Source: Lindgomyces ingoldianus (Eukaryota; Ascomycota; Dothideomycetes; Pleosporales; Lindgomycetaceae). From it: a DNA stretch of 64,000 bases. The notes below the pieces were generated by a model. The model saw nothing but the letters and a program-made list of their open reading frames with translations. It was not told the origin of the DNA and did not search any database. The position numbers were made by a program, and so were the translations under genes. The stretch is from contig NW_022985163.1 in the NCBI RefSeq assembly GCF_010093535.1, positions 919,120-983,119 on the forward strand. Direction: 5' to 3'. Numbering within the stretch: the first letter of the stretch is position 1; each line of letters starts with the position of its first letter. Shown piece after piece: positions 57,568 to 64,000 of this stretch.

Positions 57568-59433
57568 ACGTACTTCATAGGCGAGTTGCTCACACACCCG
57601 AGTCGCTCACTTTTGCCAAGACCCCACCCTAACAAACTCTATTATAGCCTATAACAACCCGCTCTAGCACTATATAGTACAGTACAGCCTAGAATATTAT
57701 TTAGATACTACTTCTGCTTCTTACTTACACATTTGCGCGTTATGCCTAGTCTAATTGCACTATCTATAGCGCCTTTAGAATAGCTTACCTACTTTAGCTT
57801 ACACCTGCTTCTTTGCCTTTTTTCTGTTACTGCGCGCTTTAAACTCCTTTAGAGCTATTAAGTGTAGGCTTTTTTAAATTATTAAGGTCTTTTTTACCTT
57901 AATCTGCTTTTTTTTATATAATTTATATTATGTAGTAGCCTTATTAGCTGCTTAAAGCTTAGTAATTTTTTATTACACTAATACTAGCTTATACATAATT
58001 ATTACTACTCTTTTTAAAACCTTTTTAAACACTTTAACTATAAAAGTTAGTAAACTATTTATATGCTTTTAAATTTTTATTTTTATAAGTATTAATTATA
58101 ACTTAAGTTTTAGAGTATTACTTAGAGTTTATAACTACTAAAGCTTATTATATATAAGTAGTAGTAGTAATAAAGTGCACAACTTTATATTAAGGCCTAT
58201 TATAACTTATTATAGGTTAAAAAGAACTAATTTAGCGCTTTAAAACCTTTCTTAGATATTACTAGAAGTAATTATAGCATTATAAGCTGCTTTAAAGCAT
58301 AGTAGAAACTTTATTTTTATAATATAAGTAATCTAGTTACACATAAGGTTTTTAGCTTAGTGCTTATACACCTTTTTTAAAAGAGTAAAACAACCTACAT
58401 TAAGTAGCTATAAAAAGTGTAATAAGTAAAAAAGTACATAAATAGTAATAATCTTATTATTTTTATAGTATTACTAAAAATAAAGTAAGTTATAGCTCTT
58501 ATAGCTGTTAATAACTAGCAGACAGTAGCTACTAATAGTACACTTTTTTATATGCGCGTTAAAGTGCTTTAACTAGTCTAGACTAAGCTAATTAGTAGTC
58601 TAGCTATGCTTAAAAATTATAATAACTTAATTTTAAAGTAGATTTTTTTTCTTATATTAGTTTAAAAAGTAGTTGCTACTCTAAAAAATAATAAAGAGTA
58701 AAATAGCTTACTTTTTAGCATTAATGCTTTAGATAGCTATTGTCTACTTCTAGTTACCTAGCTAGACTGCTTTTAGCTGTCTTTATTTTTTTAAACTTAT
58801 AATAACTGCTCTAGTAGATATCTAGCCTATTATAAACTTTATCTTATTAAAGTTGTACATGTTGTTATTTTAAATGCTATACTTAGCTTTAATATTCTTT
58901 ATAAAGTTAAACTAGCTTTAAATTACTATAGAATTTTTATAAAAAGCTTTTTTATAGTTATGCTTACACTTAAATTTTACTTTAAGCTTTAAGTAACACT
59001 TAATAAATGTATTAAGCTAGTTTATGCTAATATAGCTTATATTATGCTTAGCGTGTAAAGAATTAGCTATATTAGCTATAGCTACTAGCTAGGGGGGAAA
59101 TCCTTACACATCTAGCTTAAGTATATGCTAAATAATTACCTACTTTTTGTTATTATCTAGCTTTTATAAGTTAGCTATATAATTAGCTTAGAAAGGTTGT
59201 CTAGCGTGTTAGTTACTTATTATCTTTTAAAAAACTTTATAGATAGCTGCAGTGTGTTAGTTAAAAAGTATTACATCTTATTTAAAAGCTTAAAGCATAA
59301 GCTACATTTAATATTCCTTTAACATATTTAAGTAGTGTTGTTAGAAATGCATTAGTGTAAGAAAAGTAGTGTAGTAGAGTCTTAGCAAAAGTAAGCAACT
59401 TAGGTGTGTAAGCAACTCGCCTATAAAGTACGT
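57568..59433. mobile_element. RIP-degraded Tc1/mariner-type (pogo/Fot1-like) DNA transposon
   Basis: A 1,866-bp element with terminal inverted repeats of about 53 bp: left 57568-57620 begins ACGTACTTCATAGGCGAG, right 59381-59433 is its reverse complement with G-to-A and C-to-T differences. TA dinucleotides flank both ends (57566-57567 and 59434-59435), the target site of this superfamily. Within the repeat, GCGAGTTGCTCACAC and GAGTCGCTCAC form two spaced, similar blocks as in Fot1/Tan1-like elements. The interior is full of TAA and TAG in all frames, so no transposase can be made. Orientation could not be determined. Confidence 0.8.
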
Positions 59434-59580
59434 TATAAGTAAAAACTTATAAATAAACATTTACATCTAGTAAAGAAACTTCTTAAGAAGGTAGTAAAAA
59501 TAAAAAAGTGTTAAAAAAAAGTGTTTTAAATAAAATTATATCTAAAAATTACTAGGTCTGTTAGAGGCTTGTTATATAAA

Positions 59581-60166
59581 TGTTACAGTCTATGGTTAGA
59601 CTAACGTAACCCCTCTAGTGGTGCTCCACAGTTTGGTTAGGTTGGAGCAGGGCTTGCTTATAGACTAATCAGAGGACACAGAAGCAGCGCAGCTACCTGC
59701 GGTAATAGAAGAGTGTACTATCTAGTAGGATAGTAGGACGCAGGTTCTAACAAGCTAAGCAAGTTAAGCAAGTTAGTAGGGCAGCTAACTTAAGGAACTT
59801 ACCTAACTTGTTCTTAGCACTTTTTAGACATGTATATATTCCTAACCTTAAACAACCTTTAGAAGGTGTGTTTAATATTTAATTTATTTTTTATATAGAC
59901 TAAGTAGCATTTAGCTTTCTAAAGAGCTGCAATACTATTTGTATATCTGCACTATATATACCTCTAACCCTGTCTAACAGGACTGTTTAACCTAGCTACT
60001 ATACTGCTGCCTAAGAGTAAACTATAATCTAGTTACCCTACTTTACTCTATTAGCTTAATAGCCTTTACGTAGGACTGTACACTCTACTATTAGCCCCTA
60101 CTACCTGTCTTACCCTACTAGGAATATTATTAACCTAAGTGCTTTTATAAAGTAAAGATTATAACA
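59581..60166 (+). mobile_element. LTR (586 bp), probably 5' LTR of the gypsy remnant to its right
   Basis: Begins TGTTACAGTCTATGG and ends GATTATAACA; it is the inverted counterpart of 56376-56964. The following DNA carries gag- and pol-like remains in the plus orientation, so this copy is placed as a 5' LTR. A primer-binding site directly after it (TTAAACACTACC) is not recognisable, perhaps because of mutation. Confidence 0.7.
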
Positions 60167-63100
60167 TTAAACACTACCCTCTTTAAAAAGTATAACTACT
60201 TAACATAATTTAGATTCTAACATAGCCTATGCAGCCTTATTAGGATCTACAGAAGCTCCTACTTAAAGCAAAGCTGTTCTAGTAAAACAAATTAATATAA
60301 TCTAGAATAACATTAAAAAACTCTAGTAGATTAGTAATAAAAGAAATAAACTAGCAAATATTTAAGAAAAAGTTAAGAACCTTTACTAGAAAGTAGTAAA
60401 ATTTAATAATTTTTTATTATCTTTAAACCTTTAACAAGCTACTAGCTCTACACACTAAATACATATGTTATAAGTAGAGCTAGCTAAACTCTAAAACATT
60501 TTATCTAAAAAAACAAGTATTACAGCTAAAAAAACTTTAAAGTTAGCCTTTTTAAAGCTTTTTAGAGGATTGCCTAAAGACCTTTACCTCTTTTTTACTA
60601 AATGCTACCTTTATATGTAATATAATAAAGGAGCATTTTAAACTAATATAAAAATAATATCTTAGATAAGATTATACCTAAAAGGCCCTCTTATAATTTA
60701 GTTCTAGCTATATGTAGATAATTAAATAGACTTTAAAGCTAACAGCACAACACTTACCTTTAAAACAGAAGAAGTGTTTAGTAGTGTTAAAGCTTTTAAA
60801 AACGCTTTAATAGATATTTATAAAACTATAAATAAATAAAAAATTATAGCTAATAAGCTAAATACTTTAAAACAAGGAAAAGGCATAGTTTAGAACTATG
60901 CAGTACGCTTTAGGAAACAGCTAGCTATCTGCAGCTAGACAGATTAAAAAGCTCTTTACTAAATGTTTTATAATAGACTAAGTAACATAATTAAAAATAA
61001 ATTTATGCATAATAATAAACTAACTACCTTTAAAAACTTTATTATATAAGTAATAACCTATAATAATTAACATATAAAGTGTAAAAAAGAAAAATAGTAA
61101 AAAAAAAACTTCTTAAAAACTAAAGTTTATTTCTAGGAAAAAGAAGTCTCTTTAGTATAATAAAAAACTAATAGACCTTAGTTATATAAAACATATATAA
61201 AGCTCTTTTTTAAAAAAAAAACTAAGTTCTAGAACATAATAAGCTGCCTCTAACTAAGAAATAATAAAAGTAGTTAAAGAACAAGGCTTGCCTAAACTAT
61301 AGAAAAGTAGGACATTTCTACTAAAATTACCTAGACTTCTAGAAGAGGGAGAATAAAAATACTACTATAATAATAAAAGCTATTACTGCTAAATATAGCT
61401 TTATAAATAAGAAAATATTAAAAAGATTAAATAATAGACTTTACTAGTAATGTAAAAAAAAACTATTCTTTAAGAAACTACTTTAAAGTGTATTAAAAGG
61501 TAGTTATCTTAAATTTAGCAGCTTAAATAAAGTGTTGTAGGACCTTATAATTCTTAAAAGGTATAAAGAAGAGACTTAGATCTAAAGATACATTATAAAT
61601 ATTAAAAAAGAAGAAAAATAGTTCTCTTTCTATAACTAGACCTCTAGCACTTTAGTAAAAGAGCTCTCTAGACAGTTCTAGAAGTGCAAGTGCTAGAAGT
61701 GCAGCCTATAATATAACTATCTAAATAAATGCATAGTTATGCTTTATTAGATAAATATTAGCAATAACTATTTTACATTTAACATAGTATAATAAATAGC
61801 TAAAGTTAAGTATAACATTATAAATAAAGAAGAATAATAGTAGTTTTTTTATTAGAATTTAAAATTAAAAACTAGAAAGACTAGGTAGACCTGCTAGGTT
61901 TAAAGTCTCTAAGCTAGTTCCTAGAAAACCTAAGACACTGCTTTTAGGCCTAGCAGTTAGCAGGAAGGCCCTTGTGATGCAACAAAACTATAGGCAATGC
62001 GTGCTCTATAGAAGCGACTCCTACAGCACTAACAACTGCTAGTAGAAAGAACACCCTGTACAGGTAGTACAGACACAAGAATACTGTAATAAAAAGCACT
62101 AACTATATAAGTAAAAAAAAATAAGTTTAATAATAACTTATAAAACATCAACTTATACCCTTTAGAAAATAAAGAAGTTCTTTATAATATATTAGCCCTA
62201 GTTGCAGTAAGATAAGGAGCTAGACATAGTCTAACTACAACCTTTGCGTTTAAGGGATAATTAGGACTTACCTTTATTAACAGCAGATGTACCTTTACTA
62301 TAATAGATAAAGATTAAGTAAACTAATAAAGTATCTTATTTTAAATTAAAAAAGAACTATTTAAAGTAACCCTTACTAACACATTTTTAATAAAATATAG
62401 TAAAAGATAGATTAACCTAAAAACATATAAAGAAGACTTTAAAACTTTAAATATAAAGAATTAAAAATCTATAAGCATACTTCTGCTAAAAGGTAAATAT
62501 AATGTAATTTTAGAATATAATTAGCTTAGAAAGCATAACCTTGCTATTAACTAGAAAATAATAACTATAAAAGAACCTAAGAACTACACACGCATAACCT
62601 AGTTAGCATGCTATAATAATCTATGCTTAGTCTATAAATAAGTAAAGTAGAGTAGTAGTTACTACTCTAAGAAAAGGAAACTTTAGAAGTTCTCTTATAC
62701 AAAACTAGAAGCCTAAGTAATAAAAATAATTAAAAAAAAACTTAAAAAAGTCTTTTATAAAGAAATTAAAGTAGATAAAGATGTAGAATAGGTTAAAATC
62801 TATAGGATTTAAGAAAAGAACAGTATCTCTACTAAGTATAAAGATTACTAAGATATGTTTAAAACACCTGCTAATCTAGAAGAACTGCCTCTACACTAGC
62901 CTTAGGATTATGCTATTAACTTAATAAAAGGCTATAACCTAAAAACCTATAAGCTCTACTCTCTAATAAGGATATAGAAGAAGGCCTTATAAGAATATGT
63001 TAATTAAATGCTAGTATAAGGCTATATTTAAGAAAGCTATAGCCTAGTTGCTTTAGCAGTAGTCTTTATAAAAAAAAGATCTAAGTTTATTAAGATTATA

Positions 63101-63215
63101 AGACTTTAAATAATAACATAATTTAAAACTAGTTTCCTTTACTAATTATATAAGACATTATAAACTAACTAAAAGAAACCTAATACTTTAAAATACTACG
63201 ACAGTTTATAAATGA
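60167..63215 (+). mobile_element. RIP-inactivated Ty3/gypsy retrotransposon internal region (gag and 5' pol)
   Basis: No open frame survives, but family landmarks can be read. At 61289-61330 a gag zinc knuckle appears as CLNYRKVGHFY-stop-NY: the pattern CX2CX4HX4C with two Cys turned to Tyr (TGT to TAT) and a Gln codon turned to a stop. At about 62.88-63.20 kb the start of reverse transcriptase is visible: ELPLH-stop-P with DYAINL, KTYKLYSL, SYSLVALAVVFIKK, KNRYPLPLI-like FPLLII, and YFKILRQ, as in LPEHRPWD...YPLSP...SPVASPVFFVKK...YPLPLI...KLDLR. Spacing is normal up to there; RNase H and integrase are absent before 63.28 kb, so the element is truncated. Protease lies in 61.9-62.8 kb by position only. 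Confidence 0.75.
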
Positions 63216-63278
63216 TCTGTAAAAGCAAAGCTTGCTTAGAGCAATAGTTAGCACATTAAGGTAGGTGTAAGGCTAGAT

Positions 63279-63400
63279 GTTCTAGAGCGGGCTAGTATAG
63301 CCTCCCCTGACCTGTTTAGAGGTCACATGACCTGTACTTTGTATATAAGCATAAATTCTAACAAGTAAGGCTTAGTAGCAATTTGTCTCTTTTATAATAC
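63279..63400 (+). mobile_element. LTR-like promoter segment
   Basis: TGTTCTAGAGCGGGCTAG opens a segment with a palindromic GGTCACATGACC, a TATATAAG box at about 63.34 kb and AAGTAAGGCTTAGTAGCAA downstream, the layout of an LTR U3/R. It directly follows the truncated reverse transcriptase. Its 3' end is not clear. Confidence 0.45.
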
Positions 63401-63609
63401 ACTTCTATCTTTTTTTAAAAGCTTACTTTTAGTGCTATCTATGCTACTTACTATTCTATCTTTATAGTAAGTTATTTAGGTTAAAGAATAGTTTATAATA
63501 ATTTTTATAAATTATTTTATCTTAAGTTGCTTAGAACTTATCTAATAAGTTTTTATATTAGCTTTAACTATAACTTAACTTTATCTTTTATAGTTACTTT
63601 TATTTTTTT

Positions 63610-63775
63610 AAGTATTTAGTTGCATATTTTTTTTTGCTAGCTTAGTAGTTTTCTAATATTTTTTATATAAGGCCTATAAGTGTTAATAGCATTCCTAGGT
63701 TCTAAGTCCCCACACACTTCTATATGCCTCTAACTAGATTCCTACTGCATTTAGACCTATTGTCTTGCCTGCGCT
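63610..63775 (+). repeat. Dispersed repeat, copy 2
   Basis: Direct copy of 56137-56305 with additional C-to-T type differences; see that entry. Confidence 0.75.
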
Positions 63776-63882
63776 GTTATATAGTTGTAGCATAATGCTT
63801 AGCAAATTTATATTAGATAGGTAATAGACATATAATAATAATATTTAACTATAGCATGTAACTAATTATAGCCTGTAACTAA

Positions 63883-63951
63883 GCATAGCTAATGCTAATC
63901 TCTAACACACTAATATAGCTAATGCTAATTCTTAACATACTAATATAGCTA
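63883..63951 (+). repeat. About 30-bp tandem repeat
   Basis: Two full and one partial copy of a unit containing ATAGCTAATGCTAAT and CTAACA(C/T)ACT at the AT-rich end of the window. Confidence 0.65.
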
Positions 63952-64000
63952 AAAGTATAGAATAAATATAGCTAACTATAATTTAAATATATTTTATATA

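Larger units (their letters stand above)
55601..64000. other. AT-rich, RIP-like repeat block
   Basis: From about 55.6 kb, and very strongly from 56.6 kb, the sequence becomes AT rich with abundant TpA, almost no CpG and dense TAA/TAG in all frames, on both strands. Former coding text can still be read where CAA, CAG or TGG codons have become stops. This is the signature expected of repeat-induced point mutation in ascomycete transposons. Individual elements are listed separately. Confidence 0.85.

Overview
The window looks like nuclear DNA of a filamentous ascomycete (Pezizomycotina). Support: short introns of 46-194 bp with CTAAC/CTGAC-type branch sites, intron-containing single genes on both strands, a fungal Zn2Cys6 factor, a Rua1-C-terminal-type zinc protein, a Pth11-like rhodopsin-domain membrane protein, and a terminal AT-rich block whose mobile elements carry the C:G to T:A decay expected from repeat-induced point mutation (RIP). 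A nuclear gene for ATP synthase subunit 8, normally mitochondrial, suggests a lineage that lost mitochondrial atp8. Such losses are reported in some Dothideomycetes, but the species cannot be fixed from this sequence.

Layout. 1-20 kb: 5'-truncated Zn2Cys6 regulator, tRNA 2'-phosphotransferase, a membrane-anchored unknown protein whose intron appears to be GC-AG, a Rua1-C-like regulator with a long non-coding upstream region, and an NmrA/isoflavone-reductase-like gene. 20.6 kb: nuclear atp8. 21.5-25.1 kb: three adjacent minus-strand loci (small Ser-rich protein, trypsin-like protease, C2H2 factor), each with an in-frame stop or frameshifts, i.e. a decaying patch. 26.9-29.7 kb: a large unknown nuclear-looking protein. 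33.5-35.6 kb: five-exon ferric-reductase-like flavocytochrome. 39.4-45 kb: Nudix hydrolase, a tRNA-Arg-like locus with a broken 5' half, a dead GRE2-like ketoreductase, and an MFS carrier of the anion:cation symporter type. 46-54.7 kb: an unknown coiled-coil membrane protein, a Sec39 family ER-Golgi tethering protein, and a six-exon rhodopsin-domain protein.

55.6-64 kb: an AT-rich block with no intact gene. I can resolve a pair of ~588-bp LTRs in opposite orientation, a RIP-damaged Ty3/gypsy internal region (gag zinc knuckle and reverse transcriptase still readable), a 1.87-kb Tc1/mariner (pogo/Fot1-like) element with 53-bp terminal inverted repeats and TA target duplications, and a 215-bp CpG-rich solo-LTR-like insertion with a perfect 5-bp target duplication, which probably arrived after the surrounding DNA was mutated.

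Most genes are independent housekeeping or accessory functions; I see no secondary-metabolite cluster and no operon-like set. Exon boundaries were deduced by reading frames and splice signals by eye, without alignment to databases or transcripts.
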